Shown one piece after another: positions 43,645 to 55,809 of a stretch of 64,000 bases of DNA (positions are counted from its first letter, which is position 1; every line of letters starts with the position of its first letter). The stretch spans positions 27,206,954-27,270,953 of the forward strand of contig OW203764.1 of the NCBI GenBank assembly GCA_934045905.1. The letters are read 5' to 3'. The stretch comes from Leuctra nigra. Lineage: Eukaryota > Arthropoda > Insecta > Plecoptera > Leuctridae. The notes beneath the pieces are model-generated. The model was not told where the DNA came from. It searched no databases and saw only the letters and a list, made by a program, of their open reading frames with translations. The position numbers were made by a program, and so were the translations under genes.

Positions 43645-46600
43645 TTCCGCTCGATTGGAGTGCCGAAATTGATTTTTTCATAATTATCGATTGTTTATAT
43701 CATTCTTAATATTACCTGACGTGCCTTTAATTTTTTTGGTAGCCATCTTGGAAAATATGGCGGAAAACGTAAATTTTACAAATTATTTAACTGTTGGTAG
43801 AGGAAAGGTTGAAAAATTATGAAATAATTCACTAAAACTAACTCAAATATGGGGACTTGAAAAAAAAATACGCCGTGAACGAATTTTATTTTTTTCATTG
43901 TTGGAATTGACCAATCACATTTCTGTGTTTTTTTGCTCTCAATTTATTACGAAACGAGTGGACTTAGACTAAAATATGAGGAATTAAAATTTGTAGACAA
44001 TTTCATTGTGAACAATATGCAATTTACAAAATTTTCCTGCGACTAACAGTTTTCAGTTTAGAGCAATTATTGTGCGTCCTTCCGAGTGAAGTCATCACCT
44101 CAGTAGATGCCATGGCCCCATACACGGTCAATAGTCCAGAGTCTAAGCTGCAAAAAGGGGCCTAACCCGCACCTCTGTAACGTATGAAAAGTTCTCCGAA
44201 ATTAGATTAGGGTGGGTGGGCCAAAATGCCAAATTTGTCAAAAAGACATTGTTGTCATTATCAAATAATCAAATCATATCAACCTAGTCGAGTAGCATAT
44301 CAAATGAAAGCTTATCTTTAGAACAATTATTAAAAATATATATCACCATTGTATAGTTGATACAGAGGTCAAAAGGGGTCAAAAAGTAGTCAAAATCACA
44401 TTTTTTAAGTATTCCAGGAAAATGCGGTATCTTCGTCCCTAATAAAGATCATAACACACTTTTTTATATTAATCGATCCGATATGAATCTGATTATAACA
44501 TATTAAAAGTTATCCAAAATTGTTCTTTGAACATGAATGGGCTAATGAATCTGTCATATAGTTTATAAGGGCAATTTTTATTTTGAGTGCAAAATCTAAG
44601 ATTATACCAATTTCCTAGCCACTAGGTACTTATAACTAAAGGTTTTTTGGTGTAAAACGATTCAGAACAATGCTGTCTAAAACATATCAAAAGTTCTCCA
44701 AATTTTGATTACGGTGGTTGGGCCAAATTTCAAAATTTTGATAAAACTCATTGTTGTCATTTTCAAATTATCAAATTATATCAACCTAGTCGAGTAGCAT
44801 ATCAAATGAAAGCTTATGATTAGTACAACAAATAAAAATAAATATGACCATTAAAAAGGTCGTACAAAGGTCATGAGAGGCCAAAACATGGTAAAATTTC
44901 CCATTTTTAAGCGTCCAAGGACAATTGACATTATGTCATCGTTAATAAAAGTAAATAATATACTATTTGACACCAATTTACCCAAAATTAAATAGTTTAT
45001 AACATATAAAAAATTCGCCAAAATTCTATATCCGTGGATGTGCCAATTAATTTTTTATTCAATTTCAAAATTGTGACATTTATAGTGATTAATAGACATT
45101 TATATAGTCATTTATTGTTGTCATTATCCAATAATCAAATCATATCAACCTAGTCGAGTAGCATATCAAATGAAGCTTATCTTTAGAACAATTATTAAAA
45201 ATATATATCACCATTGTCAAGTTGATACATAAAATGACGATTATCCGTCATTTTATACTATTCGCTAGATTTTTCTTCACTACAAATGTCACAATTTTGA
45301 AATTGAATAAAAAATTAATTGGCTCATCGACGGAATTAGAATTTTGGCGAATTTATTATATGTTATAAACTATTTAATTTTGGGTTAATTGGTGTCAAAT
45401 AGTATATATTATTTACTTTTATTATTATTATTATTATTTCGTATGATTTATTACAATTACAATAAAGTTAAAAAAATTGGTAATATAAAACACAAATCAA
45501 AGGACATCGTTATCATAATAAGAAATCAATGTAAAACATAAAAAATATTGCTTTTATTAACGATGACATAATGTCAATTGTTCTTGGACGCTTAAAAATG
45601 GGAAATTCTACCATGTTATGGCCTCTCATGACCTTTGTATGACCTTTTAAATGGTCATATTTATTTTAATTTGTTGTACTAATCATAAGCTCTCATTTGA
45701 TATGCAACTCGACTAGGTTGATATAATTTGATAATTTGAAAATGACAACAATGAGTTTAATCAAAATTTTGAAATTTGGCCCAACCACGCTAATCAAAAG
45801 TTGGAGACAGCATTGTTCTGTATCGTTTCACACCAAAAAGCCTTTAGTTATAAGTACCTTGTGGCTAGGAAATTGGTATAATCTTAGATTTTGCACTCAA
45901 AATAAAAATTGCCCTTATAAACTATATGACAGATTCATTAGCCCATTCATGTTCAAAGAAAAATTTTTGATAACTTTTAATATGTTATAATCAGATTCAT
46001 ATCGGATCGATTAATATAAAAAAGTTTGTTATGATCTTTATTAGGGACGAAGATACCGCATTTTCCTGGAATACTTAAAAAATGTGATTTTGACTACTTT
46101 TTGACCCCTTTTGACCTCTGTATCAACTTTACAATGGTGATATATATTTTTAATAATTGTTCTAAAGATAAGCTTTCATTTGATATGCTACTCGACTAGG
46201 TTGATATGATTTGATTATTTGATAATGACAACAATTACTTTTTGACAAATTTGGCATTTTGGCCCACCCACCCTAATCTAATTTCGGAGAACTTTTCATA
46301 CGATACAGAGGTGCGGGTTAGGCCCCTTTTTGCAGCTTAGACTCTGGACTATTGACCGTGTATGGGGCCATGGCATCTACTGAGGTGATGACTTAACTCG
46401 GAAGGTCGCACAATAATTGCTCTAAACTGAAAACTGTTGGTCGCAGTAAAATTTTGTAAAATGCATATTGTTCACAATGAAATTGCCTACAATTTTTAAT
46501 TCCACATATTTTAGTCTAAGTCCACGCGTTTCGTAATAAATTGAGAGCAAAAAAACACAGAAATGTGATTGGTCAATTCCAACAATGAAAAAAATAAAAT

Positions 46601-46838
46601 TCGTTCACGGCGTATTTTTTTTTCAAGTCCCCATATTTGAGTTAGTTTTAGTGAATTATTTCATAATTTTTCAACCTTTCCTCTACCAACAGTTAAATAA
46701 TTTGTAAAATTTACGTTTTCCGCCATATTTTCCAAGATGGCCACCAAAAAAATTGAAGGCACGTCAGGTAATATTAAGAATGATGTAAACAATCGATAAT
46801 TATGAAAAAATCAATTTCGGCACTCCAATCGAGCGGAA
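43645..46838. repeat. 3.2-kb near-perfect palindrome
   Basis: The left end TTCCGCTCGATTGGAGTGCC (43645) is inverted at the right end GGCACTCCAATCGAGCGGAA (46838). The arms pair along about 1.5 kb each. The centre is near 45240, at AAAATGACGATTATCCGTCATTTTAT. Inside the arms lies an inverted GGCCCCATACACGGTCAATA (44112 and 46373), the same terminus as the element at 32182. Within the arms a roughly 110-bp block with CATATCAACCTAGTCGAGTA recurs (44255, 44753, 45117 and inverted at 45690 and 46140). No open frame of substance. Likely a foldback element. Confidence 0.9.
45425..45550 (-). mobile_element. Short retrotransposon-like insertion in the right palindrome arm
   Basis: About 126 bp are present only in the right arm and are flanked by CTTTTATTA on both sides (45416-45424 and 45551-45559), a target-site duplication. 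On the minus strand it ends in AATAAT repeats, as 5'-truncated non-LTR copies do. Confidence 0.65.
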
Positions 46839-49400
46839 AGCATTTTTTCTACATTTGAACCTGCACGGAAAAAAACTTGAAACGTGAATTAGTTATAGAC
46901 GCTCGACAGTTTTTCAATTTTTGTAAATAGCTTGTGAGTTTTGGTCGGGCATATCTTGCATAAGCATCAGCGCCCATCATCACTGAAATGATTGTAATAA
47001 ACCGAGCCAGTTACTTCCATTGTCACCAGAGCGCTCTTCGCACCACGTGTAAAAGCAATTAGTGGAATTATTATTCCGCGTCACAATTGGTTAATTAAGA
47101 GAACATGGGCTAGCTTATATCACAACCCATTCCAAAGACCTTAAACTCTAAAGTAGCTACTAACGAATAACGCTAGCTCGAGCCATTGCTAAAATTCGGT
47201 TCCCAGATCTCTTTGGAGCATTTACAGCAAGGCGATGTATAGAAACGAGACCAACGAAATGTGTTGAAGAAAGTTGAACTAATAACTTTACAGATGGTGA
47301 AAACTTGAGATAAAATTGGGGATGTTGGGAAATGTTATCTTAATGGTCACTTCTTCATGCTCGAAGGCACTCGACGAGAAACATCGAGAGGAGAAAGATG
47401 ATTGGTCTGCTAGGTACATGTTGATCAATACGAATGCTGCCGCATTTCATCTGTAAGTTTCATTTTATTTTACTTTTAATGAGTTGTGAACTTTAAGTTT
47501 AGTTTCTGGCGTAGAACTTTTATGCCTGACTTAAATATTTTTAAACAATACTTTCTAAACAATTTAATTTTAAATAGTTAACAAAATTGTATATTGTTCC
47601 TGTTGAATATACTAAGGCCGTGTTCTGCCTAAGATGAAACTATAACTACGTTATTTATTAACACATTACGATAAATAGAGATTATACATTGGAATCGCAT
47701 CTTTCTCGAGACAGCAAAGCTTTCCGAGCTTCTGGGTTAGACTTGAACTTAGAATCACATCGCGACTTCGTCTCTTGAGTTTGCGCACAGCTAAAAGTTC
47801 AGCTCGGCTTCTGTTATGATTACACCTCATTTCCATAATCAACCCCCCCCCCCACCCCCACCCCCTCCCGCTCACCGTGTCTTGTGTACGCGGAACACAA
47901 CTTTAATTGCACGCATTGTGCTCGAGTCGGGAACACGTGTTCTTGGTTCAATTGAAACAGTATTGGCGTCGCGTAAGCTTGAGCAGCGCTACAACTTTTT
48001 CTACTTGTTCGGTAATGCAACATTCCTGCTTCCTGAAAACGTTTCTGTGTGAGCGATATTGATTATATGATGTCTAGAAGTGGCGATATTATGTGGTAAT
48101 GTGTATTTATGAAGTATTTATTGGTTATGGATGGATTGGGGAGGTGAATATCAGCTCATAATATTCCAATATTGATGGGTAATAATTCATGCTCGAGACT
48201 GACAATGATGAATGATTTTGTTGCAATAAAATAATTACTTTAGTTCAATTCGGAAAATATCAATAATGCAATTTTGTTTGTCGCGGTTGAACCTCTTTAC
48301 GGACTTCAGTAACATTGCCTGATACAGATATCAAAATTTAGGAAATATTCCTGACTCTACCATGTCAATGTGTGTGATAATTGTATTGATTGAATAATTT
48401 AGATCGACTATATGCTCACTGTAACCTAAAACACAACCGGATGGATTGCATGATTTGGAAGTAGTTATTCCTTTTCTCAATTGAATATCAAAATCTTAAT
48501 TTCACCTGAACAGCTGGCCGATAATAATTATCGTAACAAGATACTGAGACAAAATCTATTCTGTTTTAGAGATCGTATTGGAAATATTCTACAATCAGCT
48601 TTGCGATAAGCAGATTTTAAAGTAGCACACCAAAGCAGAAATAAAGCGGATGAAAATCATTAATTTCAGTAAAAAAAGGAAATAACAATCCTCCTGCACG
48701 CTTTGAACAGGTATCGCCGTAAAATTGTTTACTGGTTGCAATACTCCTCTGTTTGGTCCATTAAAACTAACAAAGAGCTCTCTCCCCCAACACCCTCTAT
48801 GAACACAATGTAACTGTACAATACGGCAATAATTTCCCATGCGACTCTAGTGCTCGCTTTGTTAAGCCGCTAGCGACGTGATTCTGGTCCATCTCTCGGC
48901 ACGTCACAGTGATGACGTCACTGATCTCTCGAGGACCAATTAGATCACGATCCGATCTTATCACGTGACATGAATACAGCGCTGTTTGAATGATGAGATA
49001 AACAGGATCAGGGTAAGGATTATAAGAAAGGATGATTATTTGCATAATACCGATGTAACTATTACTATTCAGATCAGGTATTTAGTAATTGATGTGTATT
49101 CAGAATATGGATGTTGATAGTATCATGTGTTTGGTTATGATCAATTGATTACGTAATAAGCTTAAACAGTACGGTATGACTATGAGTTATATATTATTTA
49201 AATAATATTAAATAATATAGAACAAATACCTTACTGTTTATTTTCTCTACCTATGATGTGTTCTTATTTATTGTGGAATAGAAAAAATCTAGTGATTACT
49301 TTAATTGAAATCTGTATCTTAGTATTTGCAAAGCTCCTATTGATTGCTTGTCTTATTTACAGAGGACACATATTTTATAGGTCATGCTTTCATGACATGG
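46839..49400. other. Intergenic; possible regulatory cluster at 48880-48970
   Basis: AT-rich, no gene recognised. A C-rich tract lies at 47842-47870. At 48880-48970 a palindromic CRE (TGACGTCA, 48913-48920), CCAAT (48935-48939) and an E-box (TCACGTGA, 48961-48968) lie within 60 bp, suggestive of an enhancer or promoter but with no attached exon. Confidence 0.35.
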
Positions 49401-49405
49401 ATTAA

Positions 49406-49512
49406 ACATAATAAATACTTTCGGAAAAGCCGTGGTGAAGTCGTGTCGACTGAACGTTGGACTGATTAAAAAATCTTATTCCACGACTTTTCCGAAAGTA
49501 TTTATTATGTAA
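49406..49512. mobile_element. Small MITE, about 105 bp
   Basis: ACATAATAAATACTTTCGGA and its inverse TCCGAAAGTATTTATTATGT form terminal repeats of about 29 bp around a roughly 46-bp core. Non-coding. Confidence 0.7.
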
Positions 49513-50009
49513 AAGACGAATTGTATACTAAAATACCTCTCAAGTATATGGGAGGCGTTAAAACTCGTCTGTTTTAATTTACAGTGATTATTTGGGAATG
49601 CAACTCTGAACTCGAAGGTTCAGAACTCGAAAAACAAAACAAAAATATACAATTTTTTTAAAATCAATTCCCCCAATTGTAACGTGACTATGTAAATTGA
49701 TTTTGCCAAACTCAAAGCAAACTATTAGCCTAATTTATTTTTGACATCAAATAGACTTCATTTTTGCGTTGAAATCTGTGTAGTTTGCATGGTTAACTTA
49801 ATGACTGCGGTTTTATGTAGAAACAGTTGAAACTACCACCACTTTATTTAAATTTCCTCTCTTTTTTGCATCGCAGTGGCGTGGCAGATCGCATGTAGTC
49901 TGTATTAATCCGTTGCAGTTTCATATTTGGAAGTCTGGATCACAGACTCCAGAGAGTTTGGCAAAGTCTCTGCATTTTGCAACAAAATCTTCTGTCTAAG
50001 ATGTAATAA

Positions 50010-50412
50010 GCAACCCATAAAAAAAAACACTCCGTGTAAAAATACCAGCCAAGTCTCTTCAACAATAAAAAAATATAAGAAATCTAACAATTCTGCACTG
50101 AAAAGTAGTGATATCAAAAAATGGGCCAAGTCAAAACTTAATTTTAAAAACCAAAATATACTTGGCGCATCGTGTATATAAATAGTATAGAAGTATATGC
50201 CAAAAATCATACGTGCCTAAATATTCATAATATACCTATAATGCCCTTAAAAACGATGCGCCAAGTATATTTTGGTTTTTAAAATTAAGTTTTGACTTGG
50301 CCCATTTTTTGATATCACTACTTTTCATTGCAGAATTGTTAGATTTCTTATATTTTTTTATAGTTGAAGAGACTTGGCTGGTATTTTTACACGGAGTGTT
50401 TTTTATGGGGAT
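50010..50412. mobile_element. Hairpin element with about 160-bp arms
   Basis: CCATAAAAAAAAACACTCCG through AACCAAAATATACTTGGCGC (left) is matched in inverse from GCGCCAAGTATATTTTGGTT to CGGAGTGTTTTTTATGGG. The spacer is about 80 bp. Opposing short open frames here are by-products of the symmetry. Confidence 0.8.
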
Positions 50413-50539
50413 ATCAATAATTTTTTTAGTTTATTTACACAGCTTGTAACACATCTCGGAGCAACAATGACTAATTCCTTTAAAAAAATACGCCATTTCC
50501 GAATTGGTAACAAAGAAAAATTGTATTTGGTTCTAAATA

Positions 50540-52750
50540 TTAGCTTAAAGTGATATTCCATGAAGAATTGCGAAAGCATCGTTCCAATCGGTCCAGCAGT
50601 TTTCGAGATATGGCATCACTTCCGGTTACAAAAATGGCAGCTGAAATTTTTACCACCTAGAATGTATTTATATATTATTATTATTTATTTTGATTGATAC
50701 AACTTTGACTAATGCTACTATACATGTTTCAATTATTAATAATAGTCAATGTTCTTAAGTGCACTTATTCGTCGGTTGTTGTAGTTTTGTAAACTCATGT
50801 CGGAACAACGGACTTCATCCTCTTCCTCAATTCTTTATTGTTCTGGGGAAGTGGCTCCACGACGCTGGCAGGCAGATTGTTCCACAATCTGATCCCATGC
50901 GCTGCGAGAGAGAACTTGCCAGTGTCTGTTCGCGGCTGCAACAGACGAATTTTCTCGGTGTGGTCTCCTCTCGCGGTGTAATTCGGTCTCTGCAGTAGCT
51001 CACCTAGCTCCTCCCATGCCTCTTCATGGCAGTAAGCCCTGTATATAGCGATAGCTCTGGATGCGTCTCGCCGGTCTTCCAGAGACTCCCACTTCAGTGA
51101 TTTTATGAGTTCAGTGGGGCCAGGAGAGTTTCCGAATGAACTCTCAACATACCGTGCAGCCCTCCTCTGTACCATATCCAGCTGGTGTTTATTCACCATG
51201 GTATATGGACTCCACACACTGGCACAATATTCCATCTGTGGACGAACAAGGGTGAGATATGCCAGTTCCTTTGCCTTCTTTGCTGCACCTTTGAGGTTCC
51301 TCATGACGAACTGCAGTGATTTGGATGCCTTCTTTGAAGTTACGTCAATGTGGTTATTCCACTTCAGGTCATCAGACAGCCACACTCCAAGGTACTTAGC
51401 ATCCTTTGTGGGATCAATTGGTAGGTTCCCAAGCTGGTACTGGTACTGTATCCGTGTTTTCCTAGTGCTGAATGACATCTTGATGGTCTTATCGATGTTG
51501 ATTCGCATCTGATTCAGGTCCACCCACTTGGCTAGTTCTTCGAGGTCTTCCTGGAGCTGCCCGCAGTCATTGGTGTTGTTGACAGTCCTGTAGATTATAC
51601 AGTCGTCTGCGAACAGCCGCATTTTGGAGTGCAAGATACACTGTGGAAGATCGTTCATAAAGATCAAGAAGAGGAGTGGACCGAGAACACTTCCCTGGGG
51701 TACTCCTGATGTCACTGTAATTGGCAGGGAGATTTCTCCTTCAATCCTTACTACTTGCTTTCTGTTATTTAGAAAGCTCCATATCCACTTAATGACCTCC
51801 TTGTTAAGATTTAGTTGGGATATCTTTTCCATAAGGAGGTCATGTGGCACTAAATCAAATGCTTTGGCAAAATCTATTAGGATGGCATCAACTTGCTTTG
51901 CTCTGAAGTCCACTTCTTGAACTAGGTCTTGTGTAAGACCCACGAGGCTAGCCTCACAAGAGTAGTGAGGTCGGAAGCCAAATTGACTTCTTGTGAAGAA
52001 TTGAGTTTCGTCTAGGATTTGCCTGATTTGTTTTTCAATTATCTTCTCAAGTATTTTACATGGAATACAAGTTAGACTTATAGGCCTATAGTTGGAAACG
52101 GAGCTCTTACTACCACCCTTGTTATGTATCACTATAACCCTTCTAAATATGTAGTTATTGTAGTAAATAGGGATTAAAGTTTAATTTTTAATTTTTATGA
52201 CGTCATTTCCGGTTTCGGTAATAATAAATGTATATTTCGACTATTGGAGTTTCATTTAGATGACCGTCTGAATCAATTGGCGTAAAATTCGTTCCGATCG
52301 GTTCAGCCGATTTTGAGATATGATGTCACTTCCGGTTTCAAAATGGCGGCACCAAATCCGTCATAACAAAAGGCACCTCAGACGCCAAAAGTGCACATGT
52401 AGTAAAAATGGCAGATTGATCGGTTAAGCCGTTTAGGCTGTGGCGGTGATAGCAACTTTTTCGGGAATCTGAAGAAGCAGAAGCAGATGAAAGTGGTGTA
52501 ATTTCACGATTTTCACTGCCCTCTAGTTAAAAAACGGCATGACTAATTGTTGTCGCGTGTAATACATGTGGTCGATTGGGCCATAGCTCAAAATTTAGAT
52601 ATTTCGCAACAATGTGAGATTTTCCATTAATGAGATCCATTAGACCGAAAATGCCATGTTATTGCTTACAGTAAAAGTGTTTGGTCTGCTCCTCAGTTTA
52701 TTATGCAGTTACGGTATGTTGCGTGACTGTGAGTGTACAGTACGACTTGG
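50540..52750. mobile_element. Non-coding repeat split by the LINE insertion
   Basis: 50540-50660 (CCAATCGGTCCAGCAGTTTT, GATATGGCATCACTTCCGG) and 52200-52440 (CCGATCGGTTCAGCCGATTT, GATATGATGTCACTTCCGG) are related modules on either side of the reverse-transcriptase copy. The sequence type (CGGT.AGCCG.TTTNGAGATAT..CACTTCCGG) is that of a dispersed non-coding transposon. The boundaries are uncertain. Confidence 0.45.
50650..52163 (-). mobile_element. 5'-truncated LINE with intact reverse-transcriptase frame
   Basis: The open frame at 50795-52132 (445 codons, open a little further upstream) encodes a non-LTR reverse transcriptase. Visible landmarks are NYRPISLTC (residues 14-22), SQFGFRPHYSCEASL (49-63), motif A VDAILIDFAKAFDLVPH (81-97), motif B SGVPQGSVLGPLL (142-154), motif C LFADDC (173-178), then DAKYLGVWLSDDLKWNNHI and a C-terminal WSPYTMVNKHQLDMVQRRAA. 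The two catalytic Asp of FADD and the motif A Asp are present. The endonuclease domain is missing through 5' truncation. The 3' tail is A/T-rich (AAATAAATAATAATAAT). No stops or frameshifts, so it is a fairly recent insertion. It is not a host gene. Confidence 0.9.
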
Positions 52751-53956
52751 CCGGGTGGAGCGACCGCTCCACTAGATAGGACGACCGAAGCATTATAATT
52801 TGGCTCTTGAAGGATGCACTAGTCGTTTGTATGTACGTACCAAAATAAGAATAAAATAGTTTACTTTTCTCTAGAATAAATGAAACTTGCTTTTCTGTTT
52901 GAAATTCTTCTTAAAAGTCTCACTAATTAAGCGATTGGAGGAAGCATCCATTTTGTCACTCGTCTTTGTTTTTGGGAGAGTTTGTTTTTTCTCTACAGCT
53001 CAGGAATCAAATTGAAAATGTGCACACTTAATCAGACACTCTCAACTCAATAAGTCTTGTATTACTTCGAGCATAGCTTCGAGATTGGAAATAATTGAAA
53101 TAATTAAAAAATAGTAAACATTTCTACGCCACTGCGCTGTGTTTCTGTTCAACTTTCACATGCATGAGAGGCCAGGAGCACGAGCGAGATAAATCGACTT
53201 GACCGGTTCATGACGCCACCGCACTCATGTTCGGCTGATGCACTTAGTTCCAATATTTTCATGGCATATTGCAGAGTAATTTATTTATTTGTAAAGTTCA
53301 TTCACATAGTTATATAGATTTTCAAATGTGATTTAAAGGGCGGCAGCGGAAAAAGTGGTATCGAATACCTCATAACCTGTGCTTACGAGTTAACCGATCC
53401 TTGCACCTAACCCCTCGTTTTCCTTTAAAGTTGCATTAATTGTTGCCGTAAGTTGCATTAATTGTTGCCGTAAGTTGCTGCTATCTAGAGGTGGTTCTAA
53501 AAAAATCCGTAGTTATTCAAATACAAGTTGTAGAGCCGTTTCTCTGCTCATTTCACGATATTGCACTACGTCACATTTTTGTATCGATCGCAAGATCAAC
53601 ATAGTTTTAATTTCATCCCCAGTCTAGACTGGCATGGCTTATATTCTGGCTTCTATGCAATGCATAAGGCCCATGCCCTGATTTCTTGCCAGCTTAAAGA
53701 AGAAAGATTAATGACTAGATTACTATTTTGTATGGAGACGACGGCAAATAAAATACTTAAACTCATGGCCCATACAAGTCACAATATGCCTCATGTAGTT
53801 TACATTCGGCCAACTTTATATTTGGCAATTAAATGTCGGATCTCCGGATACATGGGTGCTTTGGAAATGAATGCATTGCATTTGATGTCAAGTGTTTGAA
53901 ATATGTAAGTGGTTCGAAAAGTTGACTGATGATGAATGTGAAACACTGTAGGTATA
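52751..53956. other. Intergenic; unrecognised 112-codon frame at 53561-53899
   Basis: A perfect small hairpin GTGGAGCG/CGCTCCAC lies at 52755-52772, followed by TAG. A 24-bp direct duplication (GTTGCATTAATTGTTGCCGTAA) lies near 53431-53477. The plus-strand frame at 53561-53899 matches no family I know. Confidence 0.35.
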
Positions 53957-54375
53957 GGCAGCGTGTTTAGACTACAGATAGCGCTGCAAAAAGTACATAC
54001 AGAGCCATCTATAAGCTGTGGGAAGGAAGCTTACCTTTGGCAAGGCGTCCAAGTCGCTGCGGTTATATACCATGTTATGTTGCTGCACATATTACGCATT
54101 ATCACTCCTTAAAATTTACACAAGTTTATCAGTTATCTAATGTTTATTCGCCTACAAAATATTAATAATAAAGGTGTTAATTTCACTGAATCTGATCACA
54201 ATAGTAATTTGCGCGACTTGGTTCTGATTCCGAAATATTTTGAGTAGGTACATTTGTTGATATTTGATCGGTTGCTAGGTCACGGCCAATGAGAAATGAA
54301 ACAGTTGAAGATCATTCCCACAAATGTTGCTTATTTCTTTCACTCGTGGCGCTGGGGGTATGAACTCTCGGTGCC
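53957..54375. mobile_element. MITE, copy 2 of the 33463-33852 family
   Basis: It begins GGCAGCGTGTTTAGACTACA and ends CTCGGTGCC, with the same internal landmarks as copy 1, several indels and point changes. TATA borders the left end. The right flank CATATG has decayed. Confidence 0.75.
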
Positions 54376-55600
54376 CATATGAACGCAATGCGTAATCACC
54401 GGAAAGAGCGAATAGTGCGTTGGAACGCCCTAGTACATTCTTGACGTCTCTTTGTTCGTCAAGATGGTTGTGGGTATATCTTTTGAACGTTTGGAAGATC
54501 AATACCATACTTCTAAAATTTTACATGCGCTAATCAACTTATATTAATCGTATTTAATATAATTGTATTTTCCACATTTCAGCAGCCAGTTACCCTCTTT
54601 TTAGTTTTTATTGACACAAATGTCAATAAATCCGTAATTGTATTGTGGGCAGACCGTGGCTTTTATACATTGTAAATTGTAATAAAACACCAAAATAATA
54701 AATACAAAAATATACCAACATTGGCAGAATTCTGTAATTTTTAATCGCATTCATCTCCTTCCTGATTCAAAACCATCGCGTCTAATATTTGCCACTTATC
54801 GATACTGGCTCATTCTGGTAATATACTTGCTGTTAGCTTTTGTTGATTAATATCTGGAATATATCAAATATATATTAAATTTGCTCACAAGTTAGGTACA
54901 CAAACCTAGATCTTATTGAAAGCAATTAAGTGTGATACTGTTAAGTATGCGACAGGATTGAGTCAGGTACAATCAACAAAAGAAAAAGAAAACGATATTC
55001 GAAAGAAACTGTCACTGTTATGGAGGGCTCCATGAAGTATAAACTACGAAAAAAGTAAATATTTGTCCATTAACACCACACTTGAGGTATGAGGTTGAGT
55101 GCATTCCATCTCTCCTCCTTCGTTTGCACTTTGACTGTCAAGGTAACTGAATTCCAGTGCCACTTGGATGTGACTTGTCGAAGATGATATTAAATTATGT
55201 TTCCCACAGACTCAGGGCCTAATCCAATCAGAATAATCGAATCTTTCCTCTGCCAGAGTTCGGAATCTGATTGGTGGCTACGACGTGAAAAATTATATGA
55301 AATCAAACACAAGATGTGTAAAATTGAATACTTTGAAGTATAGAGATGAAAATATGAGACTGTAGATTGCAAAAGAACAGCCGAATGGTATACTTCTTTG
55401 TGAATTATAGATTTTACGCAAATACGCGTACAAAATGAAATCAGTGTATATGTGGGTGAAATTAGCTTTGACGCAAAGACTAAAATAAAAAATTATATTA
55501 TCTAGTGTGTTTTTGAGTAAAATTCGTCTGATTTCTTATTTGAAAGTGTGAGATTCTCAGTCTATGGAAAATGAAGCATGAAACTTGTCGTTTATAGGTA
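54376..55600. other. Intergenic, nothing recognised
   Basis: AT-rich, no exon or repeat boundary recognised. Confidence 0.4.
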
Positions 55601-55809
55601 CTCGGCCAAACAAAAATTGAACGTTGACCAAATTTGAACAACTGCTGGTCATGTCCCATAACCAATCAAAGCTTGTTATTATCATTGAAATGTGAGGTCA
55701 CCTACTAGAGTGAGACAATGAGATCGCTTAGACTGACTTCTGATGGTGCGATCTTACATTTATCAGCCTATCAGATTTATTGAACGTTCAATTTTTATTT
55801 GGCCAAGTG
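55601..55809. mobile_element. TA-flanked MITE, copy 2 of the 31173-31383 family
   Basis: It runs CTCGGCCAAACAAAAATTGA to TTTATTTGGCCAAGTG, flanked by TA on both sides. The first two bases of the left terminus (CA) are missing. The central part is nearly identical to copy 1. Confidence 0.85.

Noticed and set aside
49905..50210. Frames of 101 and 84 codons on opposite strands
   Set aside because: They arise from one arm of an inverted-repeat element.
51105..51920. Plus-strand frames of 135 and 98 codons
   Set aside because: They are antisense to the clear reverse-transcriptase frame.
52755..52776. Perfect hairpin followed by TAG as a Helitron 3' end
   Set aside because: CTAG overlaps the hairpin edge instead of following a spacer, and no matching 5' end was found.
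53561..53899. 112-codon plus-strand frame
   Set aside because: No recognised motif or exon border. The length is within chance expectation for 64 kb of sequence.
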